Of a stretch of 64,000 bases of DNA, positions 33,360 through 41,425 are shown piece by piece. Numbering within the stretch: the stretch's first letter is position 1; the number at the start of each line of letters is the position of its first letter. Under the pieces are notes generated by a model. The model was not told the DNA's origin. It ran no database searches and saw only the letters and a program-made list of their open reading frames with translations. Origin of the DNA: Nocardia cyriacigeorgica (GTDB lineage: Bacteria > Actinomycetota > Actinomycetes > Mycobacteriales > Mycobacteriaceae); assembly GCF_005863245.1 (NCBI RefSeq), contig NZ_VBUT01000013.1, forward strand, positions 62,001 to 126,000, given 5' to 3'. Made by a program: the position numbers and the translations under genes.

Positions 33360-33676
33360 CCCGTGCCGAACGCTCGAGCGAGCGAGTCGCACGGAAGTCC
33401 CGCATGACCTCGGCGCACAGACAGCCGAGGCCGGGAACAAACGGGCCTCATTGCGTGTTGACCCGATCAGCGCTACTGTAGGCGCGTCTCCATCTTGTGG
33501 ATGCAGGTGACTGGCCCCTCCCACAAGAGTTCGATTCATCTCCACGGTTTCGATCCCGTGCCTTCGGCATCGCGTCCGAACCGAACGGATCCGCCGCGCG
33601 CTCCATCCAGCGCCATTCCGCGGGCCGCACACGTACCGGCCTGCCTCCACCGATTCACTCCATGAGGAGAAAACCC
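33360..33676 (+). other. Long leader of the Rho paralogue gene
   Basis: A 317-bp gap. A TTGACC -35-like hexamer lies at 33458-33463 without a good -10. An inverted repeat CTTGTGG/CCACAAG (33494-33500, 33521-33527) can form a 7-bp stem with a 20-base loop. An in-frame extension of the downstream gene from 33497 has no Rho similarity. Long leaders are usual for autoregulated rho genes; here that is only a possibility. Confidence 0.4.
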
Positions 33677-34813
33677 ATGCACAACAACACTATTCACGAT
33701 GCCGAAGAACTCCCCACGACGATCACCGGCATCCTCGACATCAACGACAAACACGCCGCACTGCGCGTCGACGGTTACCTTCCCGGCCCCGACGATGCGC
33801 ACGTGCCCGCGCGGCTGATCCGCGAATACGGACTCCGCCGTGGCGATATCGTCACCGGCGTCACCGGAACCGGCGACGGCGCGAAACTCGCACCGCTGAT
33901 CCGCGTCGACACCGTCAACGGACTGCCACCGGCCAACGCCAAGGCGCGGCCCCACTTCGGCGACCTGACACCGATCTATCCGAGGCAGCGACTGCGGCTC
34001 GAGACCGAAGCGCACGAAATGACCACGCGCGCAACCGATCTCGTCATGCCGGTCGGCAAGGGCCAGCGCGCCATGATCGTCGCGCCGCCGAAAGCCGGCA
34101 AAACCTCTGTGCTGCAATCCATCGCCCACGGCATCGCCAAGAATCATCCGGAATGCCATCTGATGCTGGTGCTGGTCGGCGAGCGCCCCGAGGAGGTGAC
34201 CGACCTGTCGCGCGCCGTACCCGCCGAGGTCGCCGCCGCCACTTTCGACCAGCCCGCCCGCGAACACATCGCACTCGCCGAGCTGGCCATCGAACACGCC
34301 AAACGCCTGGTCGAAATGGGTCGCGACGTCGTTGTGCTGCTGGACTCGCTCACCCGGCTGGCCCGCGCCTACAACCTCGCGGCCACCGGTTCCGGCCGGA
34401 TCCTCTCGGGCGGCGTCGACGCCGGCGCCCTCGCCCCGCCGAAGAAATTCCTCGGCGCCGCAAGGAATATCGAAAACGGCGGCTCGCTCACCATCATCGC
34501 CACCGCCCTCGTCGAAACCGGCTCCCTCGCCGACACCGTCATCTTCGAGGAGTACAAGGGAACGGGCAACGCCGAACTCAAACTCGACCGCCACCTCGCC
34601 GACCGCCGCACCTTCCCCGCCATCGACATCGACCGATCCAGCACCCGCAAAGAAGAACTCCTCCTCACCCCCGAAGAACTCACCGCCACCCACTCCCTCC
34701 GCAAAACCCTCGCCAGCCGCGAACCCCAACAAGCGCTGGAGCTTTTGCTCACCGGTCTGCGGCAGACGGATTCGAACGCCGAGTTCCTGCGCCAGATCCG
34801 CGCATCGAGCTGA
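33677..34813 (+). CDS. Rho-type transcription termination factor paralogue, short form
   Basis: A 378-residue Rho homologue, clearly shorter than the 600-700-residue main Rho of actinobacteria. It keeps the OB-fold domain (about 14-105), Walker A APPKAGKT (136-143), Walker B VVLLDS (219-224), and the Q/R loops through GSGRILSGGVDAGAL and PPKKFLGAARNIENGGS. It lacks the N-terminal helical part and the long basic insertion. In the OB fold, the RNP1-like DGFGFLR motif reads DKHAALR (24-30), so both conserved aromatics that bind RNA are missing. ATP-driven hexamer function looks intact but primary RNA binding should differ. ATG 33677 follows GAGGAG. Monocistronic. Not the housekeeping rho. Confidence 0.9.
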   Translation: MHNNTIHDAEELPTTITGILDINDKHAALRVDGYLPGPDDAHVPARLIREYGLRRGDIVTGVTGTGDGAKLAPLIRVDTVNGLPPANAKARPHFGDLTPIYPRQRLRLETEAHEMTTRATDLVMPVGKGQRAMIVAPPKAGKTSVLQSIAHGIAKNHPECHLMLVLVGERPEEVTDLSRAVPAEVAAATFDQPAREHIALAELAIEHAKRLVEMGRDVVVLLDSLTRLARAYNLAATGSGRILSGGVDAGALAPPKKFLGAARNIENGGSLTIIATALVETGSLADTVIFEEYKGTGNAELKLDRHLADRRTFPAIDIDRSSTRKEELLLTPEELTATHSLRKTLASREPQQALELLLTGLRQTDSNAEFLRQIRASS

Positions 34814-34838
34814 GGGGTTGCGGCCGCCGCGGCTTCGA

Positions 34839-34964
34839 TCAGCTCCCGCCCTCGGGCCAATACAGCCACACTGTCAGGCCGATGAGCGCGGCGACCAGCG
34901 CAATCAGCGCCACGGTGTCCGTCACGGCCGCGACCACTCTGCGCCATGGCCGCCCGGTGACCAC
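34839..34964 (-). CDS. Possible small membrane protein (41 aa)
   Basis: A minus frame from GTG 34964 encodes 41 residues: a short basic start (VVTGRPWRRVVAAVTD), one transmembrane helix rich in Leu/Ala/Ile, and a WLYWPEGGS end. It overlaps the 3' end of the next gene upstream (stop at 34922) in another frame, as many small coupled genes do. The helix composition is convincing, the ribosome binding site is weak. Convergent with the Rho paralogue. Confidence 0.4.
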   Translation of the reverse strand: MVTGRPWRRVVAAVTDTVALIALVAALIGLTVWLYWPEGGS

Positions 34965-35251
34965 CTGTACCCGCGCGGATAGATCTGCATGGGCGTAATC
35001 AGGGCAGCGAGATCGGTCACTACGTGGCGGAGAGAATCAGCGTGTTCGAATCCCGGCACGACGACAGCGGACGCGTCGAGTTCGACGATGTACTGCCTCA
35101 CCACCAAAGCCGCCACGAGCGGACCGGTATCCACGGTGACGGTGAAGACCAGCCGGCAGCCATGCCTTCGCGCCACCGCATCGAGGTCGTGTCCTCCTCC
35201 GGGGATTCCGCGCCGGATCAATCCGATAGCTCGCGCCTGTCCGAGCGACAT
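34922..35251 (-). CDS. Hypothetical protein of the accessory region
   Basis: A 109-residue protein of unknown function. The sequence has an N-terminal helix (LGQARAIGLIR), a segment GHDLDAVARRHGCRLVFTVT followed by hydrophobic strands, and ends with a basic tail. The ATG at 35251 has GAGG 8 bases upstream, which separates it from a longer open frame running to 35557. The mixed polar/hydrophobic pattern looks like a small alpha/beta protein; a distant link to the N-terminal domain of serine recombinases could be tested but is not claimed. It is divergent from the cassette at 35376. Confidence 0.6.
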   Translation of the reverse strand: MSLGQARAIGLIRRGIPGGGHDLDAVARRHGCRLVFTVTVDTGPLVAALVVRQYIVELDASAVVVPGFEHADSLRHVVTDLAALITPMQIYPRGYRWSPGGHGAEWSRP

Positions 35252-35375
35252 CTGCACCGCCTCGTCGTTGGGTGGATGGCACCCACCGCCGGGGAGAGAT
35301 CGCACTGACGGCGCGGGCTCTAGGACTGACGGTGCCCGAGTGTGCGCACCCGGCGGCGGGGCTGAAAGTGACGCT

Positions 35376-35663
35376 ATGAGAGGCGAGTTCGGCATCGACA
35401 GAAAATTGCGCGATATTGCGCCGGATTGCGGCGCGCCGCAATGGCCGACGGTTGATGATGGAGGCTCACGCAGACCAAGGGAGGCCGGCACCTGCCTCGG
35501 CGCGTTGCTGCACGACACCGGGCACGGTACATTCCTGCTCACCGGCGATCCGGTCACCGACCCCGCAGCGCTCGCTCAGATGCGGTTGCCCGGCCACGAA
35601 TCGGCGATCGAGGTCGGCGTCGGAGTGGAGCGGAGGCGCGATGCGGCACCTGTCGTTCGATGA
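35376..35663 (+). CDS. Cassette 1 small protein A (hypothetical)
   Basis: A 95-residue protein. Its C-terminal half, LGALLHDTGHGTFLLTGDPV and following ALAQMRLPGHESAIEV, aligns with the protein at 37591 (LGATLVDTGRGTFLVTGPPV). The N-terminal half is more divergent and shorter than in that paralogue. Family unknown. It overlaps the DUF6879 gene by 23 bases, so the two are co-translated. Together with the XRE gene it forms cassette 1. Confidence 0.65.
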   Translation: MRGEFGIDRKLRDIAPDCGAPQWPTVDDGGSRRPREAGTCLGALLHDTGHGTFLLTGDPVTDPAALAQMRLPGHESAIEVGVGVERRRDAAPVVR

Positions 35664-36156
35664 TCTAGCGGAGGCTTTCCGCACCCACCGGCGGGCATTC
35701 CACCTCGAAGTGCGCGACGACTACAGCGGCGTGGCAGGCGAAGCAGACCGAGTACGCCGATTCCTCGATGGCGAACCGCAAGACCCCGCGGCGAGCGCGC
35801 GATGGCATGCGCTCATGCGGGAAGTCACCGGTTCCGGCGCAGCAGTCCAGCGCGTCCGGGTGATCTCGGAACCGCACGGGGACTACACCCGATTCTCGAT
35901 CGCGACCACCGCCGCCAATGTGACTGCGGGCGAGGACATACGGTGGCTGCCCCGGCGCGATGCGCCGCTCGACCTGCCCGATGACGACTGGTGGTTGTTC
36001 GACGAGGACATGGCAGCGTTCACGGTGTTCACCGCGGACGGCCGAGCGCTTCCCGGCTGGGTGGCGACAACAGATCCGGTCATCGTCGCGCACTGCGCGC
36101 AGCGGCGAGACGACCTGTGGGCGAAGGCAATCGAACACTCTGACTACGCCAAGTGA
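35641..36156 (+). CDS. DUF6879 family protein (cassette 1)
   Basis: A 171-residue protein. Conserved marks shared with the paralogue at 37901 are FHLEVRDDY near the start, RRFLDGEPQD, VQRVRVISEPHGDYTRF, GEDIRWLPR, DWWLFDED and the C-terminal HCAQRRDDLWAKAIEHSDYA. This is the DUF6879 pattern, a family often encoded beside Scr1-type XRE regulators in actinobacteria. Function is not known; partner of a regulator or toxin-like role are both possible. It ends in a GTGA overlap with the XRE gene (36153-36156). Confidence 0.8.
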   Translation: MRHLSFDDLAEAFRTHRRAFHLEVRDDYSGVAGEADRVRRFLDGEPQDPAASARWHALMREVTGSGAAVQRVRVISEPHGDYTRFSIATTAANVTAGEDIRWLPRRDAPLDLPDDDWWLFDEDMAAFTVFTADGRALPGWVATTDPVIVAHCAQRRDDLWAKAIEHSDYAK

Positions 36157-36998
36157 CGAATGCGGGCGAAGCGCGCCGCGATCTGGGCGCCCGATTACGC
36201 GGGCTCCGGGTCGCGGCGCACCTGCGCGGTTATCAGTTGGCCGAGCAGGCCGGTTGGCATCCGGCAAAAGTCTCCCGGATCGAGAACGGTGCACAATCCA
36301 CCTCGGAAGACGATCTGGCAATCTGGTGCCGGATCACCGGCGCCGAGGACGAGTACCCGGACCTGCTGGCCACTGTCCGCAACATATCCGCGGCCTGGAC
36401 TGAATGGCGCCGCATCGTCGGACTCGGCTACACCAATCACCAACGCCAGATCAGCGGCATCGAGGAACGCACCGAACTTCTTCGCGGCTACGACCCACAG
36501 GTGTTCCACGGTCTACTGCAAACGGCGGACTACGCCCGCGCACTCATGGCCGCGGGTATGTCGTTCCTCAACACCAGCCGAGACCTGGATCAAGCCGTCG
36601 CCGCACGGATGGACCGCCAGCGGGTCCTGCATCAGGGGAGGCACCGCTTCTATCTGCTGGTCGGCGAGCAGGCGCTGCGCACGACCGTCGGCGGCGATGA
36701 GGTGATGGCAGGCCAGCTCGCCCATCTGCTCGAGGTGATGAGCCTGCCTCGCCTGGTGTTCGGCATCGTCCCGGCCAGTAGCGCGTTCTTCCGCCGAACC
36801 ACCGATTTCGTGATCTACGACCGGCGCAAGGTGCTGGTGGAGACCATCACCGCGGAGTCGACCATCACCCAGCCACGCGAGATCGCCCTCTACGAGAAGG
36901 TGTTCACGGCGTTGGCCGAGCAGGCCGTGCACGGGGACGCGGCGCGAGAACTCATTGCCGCCGAATTGTCGCGGCGAACAAGCCACCCGACGAACTGA
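36153..36998 (+). CDS. Scr1-type XRE regulator, DUF5753 (cassette 1)
   Basis: A 281-residue regulator with N-terminal XRE helix-turn-helix (LGARLRGLRVAAHLRGYQLA, then GWHPAKVSRIENG, about residues 10-50) and a C-terminal DUF5753 domain (from about 100; QVFHGLLQTADYARALM, VGEQALRTTVGG, ITQPREIALYEKVF). This family is annotated as antitoxin-like regulators and includes WhiJ-type developmental regulators of Streptomyces. The GTG start overlaps the DUF6879 stop. Its last 47 bases overlap the convergent small gene at 36952, so antisense effects are possible. Confidence 0.88.
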   Translation: MTNAGEARRDLGARLRGLRVAAHLRGYQLAEQAGWHPAKVSRIENGAQSTSEDDLAIWCRITGAEDEYPDLLATVRNISAAWTEWRRIVGLGYTNHQRQISGIEERTELLRGYDPQVFHGLLQTADYARALMAAGMSFLNTSRDLDQAVAARMDRQRVLHQGRHRFYLLVGEQALRTTVGGDEVMAGQLAHLLEVMSLPRLVFGIVPASSAFFRRTTDFVIYDRRKVLVETITAESTITQPREIALYEKVFTALAEQAVHGDAARELIAAELSRRTSHPTN

Positions 36999-37200
36999 TG
37001 CGGCGGGACTCCGCGGAAGCCTCGACGCGAAGGCGACGGCCGTCCTCCTCGTCGGCTAACGGTGCGGTAGCCCGATCCACCAGGGCGGAGAGCACCACCG
37101 CGCCCGGCAGCCGCTCCCCCGTCCAGCCATCGGAGTACACCGGCGACCACGTCCCGTCGTCCCACTGCACCCAGCACTGTGGCTCATCCGGGTCGATCAC
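36952..37200 (-). CDS. Small Trp-rich protein W1 (cassette 1)
   Basis: An 82-residue protein beginning VIDPDEPQCWVQWDDGTWSP and continuing VYSDGWTGERLPG. The same core (WVQWxDGxWxPVYxDGWTG) occurs in the 77-residue protein at 41426, so it is a true family with spaced Trp residues that suggest a small beta-sheet binding module. GTG 37200 has AAAGGT upstream and overlaps the stop of the 56-residue gene before it (GTGA). Convergent with, and overlapping, the XRE gene. Confidence 0.7.
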   Translation of the reverse strand: MIDPDEPQCWVQWDDGTWSPVYSDGWTGERLPGAVVLSALVDRATAPLADEEDGRRLRVEASAESRRISSSGGLFAATIRRQ

Positions 37201-37367
37201 CGCAGGTACCTTTCGGCGCGCCGGTCCGGGACGACCACCCCGTGGTCGACGAGCGTCTGGTACGCCTGTCGTTTCTCGGCGCAGCTGTCGAGGCTGCATC
37301 GCCGGTGGTCCTGCATGATGTCGTGCGCGGCGCCGATTGTCAGCCGGCGTTCACTGTGCTCGGGCAT
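37197..37367 (-). CDS. Small CxxxxC protein C1 (cassette 1, 56 aa)
   Basis: A 56-residue protein from ATG 37367, with AGGGG upstream. It has an N-terminal helix (LTIGAAHDIMQDH), two cysteines in RRCSLDSCAEKRQAY and a C-terminal DHGVVVPD. The stop overlaps the next gene by GTGA. The paralogue at 41656 keeps HARGIVGIHERLGC and DTC with the same spacing of the cysteines and downstream arginines. Possibly a small DNA-binding or metal-binding protein. Confidence 0.65.
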   Translation of the reverse strand: MPEHSERRLTIGAAHDIMQDHRRCSLDSCAEKRQAYQTLVDHGVVVPDRRAERYLR

Positions 37368-37479
37368 CGGAGACCCCTGTGGTGTGTCGGGTTGTGGATT
37401 CCACCCGACGCCGAGGAGGTCGACACCCGGCGCCGGGGGTGTGCAGCACGCTATGAACGAAGCGCCGGGCCGGTCTACG

Positions 37480-37493
37480 AGTTTGCTAAAACT
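37480..37493. promoter_or_regulatory. Inverted repeat in divergent promoter of cassettes 1 and 2
   Basis: AGTTTGCTAAAACT is a 5+4+5 inverted repeat inside the 223-bp gap between the minus-strand small genes (start 37367) and cassette 2 (start 37591). This AT-rich patch is unlike the surrounding DNA and is a fair candidate for an XRE operator or promoter element. Confidence 0.4.
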
Positions 37494-37590
37494 TGCCGAT
37501 TTCGGCTGTTCTGCGAGTTTGTCGAGATATGGTGCGAGAGCATGGAATCAGCACGGAAAGCCCGTGCACAGCGCTTCGAGGGGACAGGCC

Positions 37591-37956
37591 ATGCGTGTGA
37601 GGTTTCTCGGCAAGGGCGGATCCGGTACCAACGACTGCCCGTCGCTGTATGTGACCGACGAGGACAGCTATATCGTTCAGGGGTGGGAGACGAACGAGCC
37701 GGGCACGGTAGAGATACCGCACCTGTTGACCGGGTTCGTCGAGCCGCGAAAGTTCCTCGGTGCGACGCTCGTCGATACCGGCAGAGGAACATTCCTCGTG
37801 ACCGGACCGCCGGTGACCGAACCCGATGTGCTGGCGCAGCTCACGCTGGCCGACGGTGAAGCGGCGATCGAAGTACCCCGGCAGGAGAGGACGTTCTACG
37901 GTGCAACTGCTACCCGGCAATCCATGGCCCGAGTTGTTCGGCCGCTGCCGGCGTGA
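37591..37956 (+). CDS. Cassette 2 small protein A (hypothetical)
   Basis: A 121-residue protein: MRVRFLGKGGSGTNDCPSLY at the start, a GWETNEPGTVEIPHLL segment, then LGATLVDTGRGTFLVTGPPV. It is the full-length version of the protein at 35376. Beta-strand rich, no known domain. It overlaps the DUF6879 gene by 56 bases in another frame. ATG 37591 follows GAGGGGACAGGCC. Confidence 0.7.
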   Translation: MRVRFLGKGGSGTNDCPSLYVTDEDSYIVQGWETNEPGTVEIPHLLTGFVEPRKFLGATLVDTGRGTFLVTGPPVTEPDVLAQLTLADGEAAIEVPRQERTFYGATATRQSMARVVRPLPA

Positions 37957-38437
37957 GGCCTTCCATCTGGAGGTGCGCGACACCTACGCGGTGCCGAGTG
38001 AATCCGAACCGTTCCGGCGGTTCCTCGACGGCGAGCCCGACGACAACGCATGGTTCGAATCCTGGGGTCGGCTGATACGCGAAACCACCGCACGCGGCGT
38101 GAAGGTGACGCGCGTGCGGGTGGTCACGGTGCCGCACTCGGATTACCAGCGCTGGTTGCTGGCCTTGAGCGCCTTGAACACAGAAGCGGGAGAAGACATC
38201 CGGTATCTTCCCCGGCATCTGGTGGATGCGGCCGCTGTTCCGTTGGATGACTTCTGGCTGCTCGACGACGAACGCGTAGTGTTCAATCTGGTGAATGAGC
38301 AAGGCCGCGCTGCGGGCTGTTCCGCACTGAGCGTCGATCCGGCAACCGTCGCCCGGTGCCGACGCGTGAAAGAACAGCTCTGGGCGCTGGCGACACCGTA
38401 TGCGGAGTACCGCTCAGCGAGCACCACAGGACGGTGA
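37901..38437 (+). CDS. DUF6879 family protein (cassette 2)
   Basis: A 178-residue DUF6879 protein, paralogous to that at 35641: FHLEVRDTY, FRRFLDGEPDD, VTRVRVVTVPHSDYQRW, GEDIRYLPR, DFWLLDDE and a C-terminal VKEQLWALATPYAEYR. The GTG start at 37901 lies inside the preceding gene with GGAGAGG a little far upstream, so initiation may depend on translation of protein A. Ends in a GTGA overlap with the XRE gene. Confidence 0.8.
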   Translation: MQLLPGNPWPELFGRCRREAFHLEVRDTYAVPSESEPFRRFLDGEPDDNAWFESWGRLIRETTARGVKVTRVRVVTVPHSDYQRWLLALSALNTEAGEDIRYLPRHLVDAAAVPLDDFWLLDDERVVFNLVNEQGRAAGCSALSVDPATVARCRRVKEQLWALATPYAEYRSASTTGR

Positions 38438-39285
38438 CCAGCTCGATACAGCAAGCCAGGGAAGCTCTCGGGGCACGGCTTCGAGAGCTTCGCCGGCGCG
38501 CCGGCATCACCGGCCGTGACCTCGCCCGCCGGGAGGGATGGCACGAGTCGAAGGTCTCCAAGATCGAGTACGGCAGGGTCAAACCGTCCGATGCCGATGT
38601 GCGGGCCTACTGCCGCCACACCGGGGCGGCCGACCAGCTGGACGATCTACTCGCCAGTGTGCACAACCTCGATGCGGCGTACCTGGAGTACCGGCGCCAG
38701 CATGTAGCGGGGCTCAGGCAGGGTCAACGCCGCTCGATCAAGCGTGCCGAGCAGGCCGATATCGTGCGGATCTTTCAACCGCACGTCATTCCGGGCATCG
38801 TGCAGACCGCCGAATACGCCGAAGCGATCCTCCGGCACGCGGTCGCGTTCTACCGGCTTCCCGACGACGTGGACGAAGCGGTGGCCGCACGGATCGAACG
38901 CCAGCAGCTGCTCTACCGCGGGCATCGGCGGTTCCACATACTCGTCGCCGAACAGGCATTGCACAACACCGTCGGCGACGACGCGGTGATGGCGGGCCAG
39001 CTGGACCGGCTGCTGGCGGTACTCGGCCTGCCACGCGTGCGAATCGGCATACTCCCGGCCGATGCCGAACTGCCCATGCAGGTAACGAACTTCGTCATGT
39101 TCGATGATCAGCTCGTTCAGGTCGAAGCACTGACCGCGGAGTTGTCCATCACTCAGCCGCGTGAGATCGCGGTCTACGGGCGGGCCTTCGACTTGATCGC
39201 CGGGCACGCCGTCTACGGCGCCGATGCGCGAGAACTCATTGCTGGGCAGGCCGAACGCCGCGGCGGCGGTAGTCGGTGCGACTAG
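38434..39285 (+). CDS. Scr1-type XRE regulator, DUF5753 (cassette 2)
   Basis: A 283-residue paralogue of the regulator at 36153, with XRE HTH (LGARLRELRRRAGITGRDLA, GWHESKVSKIEYG) and DUF5753 (VIPGIVQTAEYAEAIL, VAEQALHNTVGDD, ITQPREIAVYGRAF). The DNA-recognition helices differ between the copies (PAKVSRIENG against ESKVSKIEYG), so they may bind different operators. GTG 38434 overlaps the DUF6879 stop. Confidence 0.88.
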   Translation: MTSSIQQAREALGARLRELRRRAGITGRDLARREGWHESKVSKIEYGRVKPSDADVRAYCRHTGAADQLDDLLASVHNLDAAYLEYRRQHVAGLRQGQRRSIKRAEQADIVRIFQPHVIPGIVQTAEYAEAILRHAVAFYRLPDDVDEAVAARIERQQLLYRGHRRFHILVAEQALHNTVGDDAVMAGQLDRLLAVLGLPRVRIGILPADAELPMQVTNFVMFDDQLVQVEALTAELSITQPREIAVYGRAFDLIAGHAVYGADARELIAGQAERRGGGSRCD

Positions 39286-39310
39286 CAACAGCACCGGCTA
39301 CCGCCGTCCC

Positions 39311-40228
39311 CTACGGCAACCGATTCCCGTCGAACAACTCCCACATCCGATTACGGATGTGCGCACCCGCGGGGTCGGCGGGCCAGTCGTGGGCCTTGGT
39401 GACGTCGTCGGGGCCGTCGTAGAGGCGGTAGACGACTTCGGTTCCCGCGGCGCAGTCGAAGCGCTGGCCGCGGAGGACGCCGGGGCCGGTTTCGGAGTGT
39501 TCGGTGCCGCAGTTGTTCATCGTGCGCCAGTGGTCGCGGTGTTGCTCGGCGAGCCATTGCCAGATGATGGGGTCGTTGTCGTTGACCATGACGGCGTAGG
39601 AGATCGGCCGGGTGGCGGGGCAGTCGGCGGCGTCCCATGCGCCTTTCGCTCCCGCCCAGACGGCGGCGGAGGCGATCCAATCGGTGCCCTCGCAGGCCAT
39701 GCGGGTGGTCATCTGGCCGCCGTTGGAATGACCGACGAAGTGGACGCGCTTCGGGTCCACGCAGTAGGTGCCTGCGATGTCTTCGGCAACACTGCGCAGG
39801 TAGTCGACGTCGGGGCCGGTGTCGCGGGCGAACTCCCAGGCCCATTTGCCCGCGCCGCCATCGGGTTTGCTGCCACGCGGGTAAGCGACGATCACCTTGT
39901 TGGTCTTGGCGAAGCCGGTCCATCCGGACTGACCCTCGAACTTGGCCGGATTGCTCTGCCCGCCGTGCAGGGCGATGATCAGCGGTGCGGGGCCGGTGAG
40001 CCCTGCGGGCACGAACAGTCGGTATCGGCGCACTTCGCCGGTCGAGTCGGCGAGGTCTCGTTCGATGGCGTTCTCACCGGTCGGCGTGGTCGAGCACGAC
40101 GGCCCCGGCGGTGGTAGCGGTCCCGGTCCGGCCGCGTGTGCTTGTGGCCCGGCCACGGTGGTTGCGGCGAGCGTCGCCCCGGCGACGACCACGAACAGCC
40201 GCCTGATCCGCGATGTCCATGACTGCAT
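39311..40228 (-). CDS. Secreted esterase, PHB-depolymerase/feruloyl-esterase-like
   Basis: A 305-residue exported alpha/beta hydrolase. Residues 1-33 form a Sec signal peptide ending AHAAG; a Pro/Gly linker follows. The oxyanion strand IIALHGG (84-90) and the nucleophile elbow FVGHSNGGQM with Ser168 match LpqC/PHB-depolymerase-like esterases. Several cysteines fit extracellular disulfides. It likely hydrolyses polymer or plant-derived esters. It is convergent with cassette 2 and lies, with the SDR gene, between the two halves of that cassette. Confidence 0.88.
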   Translation of the reverse strand: MQSWTSRIRRLFVVVAGATLAATTVAGPQAHAAGPGPLPPPGPSCSTTPTGENAIERDLADSTGEVRRYRLFVPAGLTGPAPLIIALHGGQSNPAKFEGQSGWTGFAKTNKVIVAYPRGSKPDGGAGKWAWEFARDTGPDVDYLRSVAEDIAGTYCVDPKRVHFVGHSNGGQMTTRMACEGTDWIASAAVWAGAKGAWDAADCPATRPISYAVMVNDNDPIIWQWLAEQHRDHWRTMNNCGTEHSETGPGVLRGQRFDCAAGTEVVYRLYDGPDDVTKAHDWPADPAGAHIRNRMWELFDGNRLP

Positions 40229-40422
40229 GTGTGAACTCCCTTGCGCAGTCGGATTTTTCCGCTCTCACAACACAGTCACCGGAGGCTGCGCGCAAGCCCG
40301 CAATGTCGGCGGGTTGCCGGTGCGCGCTGTCGCTCGACGTGCCGTTCACGGAAGCAGCGTCGCCGGTCTCTACACCGGGCAACGACGACGGCGACACCGA
40401 TATCGGACGGTAAGGCGAGACC

Positions 40423-41298
40423 TCAGTCGATGACCGCGTCGGAGAACACCGGTGGGTCGCCGAGGAAGGGGCGATGTGACGGCGGATGTTGCCCCTCGGT
40501 GTCCGAGACGCCCAGCTCCTGCGCGATTTCCGCGCCGACGAGCACCTTGCCGCTGCGCTTCATCAAGTCCGGATCGCGGGCCAAGGCGTCGATGACGCGG
40601 CCGGTGAACTCCGGGGATTCGGCGGTCGCGGCCAGGCCCTCGTAGGCGCCCGGGTTCGCGGCGAAACCGGCCAGTGTACGTTCGGTTGTGAGCAGGCCCA
40701 TCCAGATGGAGACGACCGCGACGTTCCACGGCCGGAAGTCGACCGCCATATCGTGGGCCATCTTGTCCACCGCGGCCTTGCCCGCACCGTAGGCCGGGCC
40801 GTGCATGTAGCAGGTGCCACCGAACGACGACGTATTCACCACCAGGCCGCCACCATTGGCGACCAGCAGCGGCGCGGCGTAGTAGCTGCTGACGTAGCTC
40901 GAGCGCATGCCGACGTCGAGCAGGTCGAGCAAGGCCAGCGGCTTCTCCCAGAACGGGCCCTTGTCGGTCAGGCCGTCGGGCACCGTGAAGGCATTGTTGA
41001 CCAGGATGTCCAGCCGCCCGTGTTTGTCGCGAAGGTCGGCGAAGAGGGCCTCTACCTGGGCGTCGTCACGGTGGTCGAGCACCACCGGCACGCCGCGTCC
41101 GCCGCGACGGGTGATCTGCTCGGCGGTCGCGAACACGGTGCCCGGTAGCGGCGACTCGCCTTCGGTGCGCGTGCGGCCGGTGACGTACACCGTGGCACCG
41201 GTCTCCCCGAGCGCCAACGCGATTCCCTTGCCTGCGCCGCGACTGGCACCGGTGACCACCACGATCCGATCCGAACTCAGACCCACCATCGACTCCAT
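40423..41298 (-). CDS. SDR family oxidoreductase
   Basis: A 291-residue SDR with TGASRGAG at 16-23, NNAF instead of NNAG in the substrate loop, and catalytic Tyr/Lys in HGPAYGAGKAA. It resembles DHRS1-like SDRs, which share the NNAF/Y variant and a longer C-terminus. ATG at 41298 or 41289. The gene shares direction with the esterase, 194 bp upstream, but probably is transcribed separately. Substrate unknown. Confidence 0.83.
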   Translation of the reverse strand: MESMVGLSSDRIVVVTGASRGAGKGIALALGETGATVYVTGRTRTEGESPLPGTVFATAEQITRRGGRGVPVVLDHRDDAQVEALFADLRDKHGRLDILVNNAFTVPDGLTDKGPFWEKPLALLDLLDVGMRSSYVSSYYAAPLLVANGGGLVVNTSSFGGTCYMHGPAYGAGKAAVDKMAHDMAVDFRPWNVAVVSIWMGLLTTERTLAGFAANPGAYEGLAATAESPEFTGRVIDALARDPDLMKRSGKVLVGAEIAQELGVSDTEGQHPPSHRPFLGDPPVFSDAVID

Positions 41299-41425
41299 CC
41301 GCCGCCGGTAGGACCACGTCCGTGGTCCACGTCTCATGCACTGAACCGCCTCGGCAGGACATGGCAGATACCGCTTCCCACTGGGCGGGAGATGGAACCC
41401 TGCGGGCGTCCGCGTCAGCGGCGGT

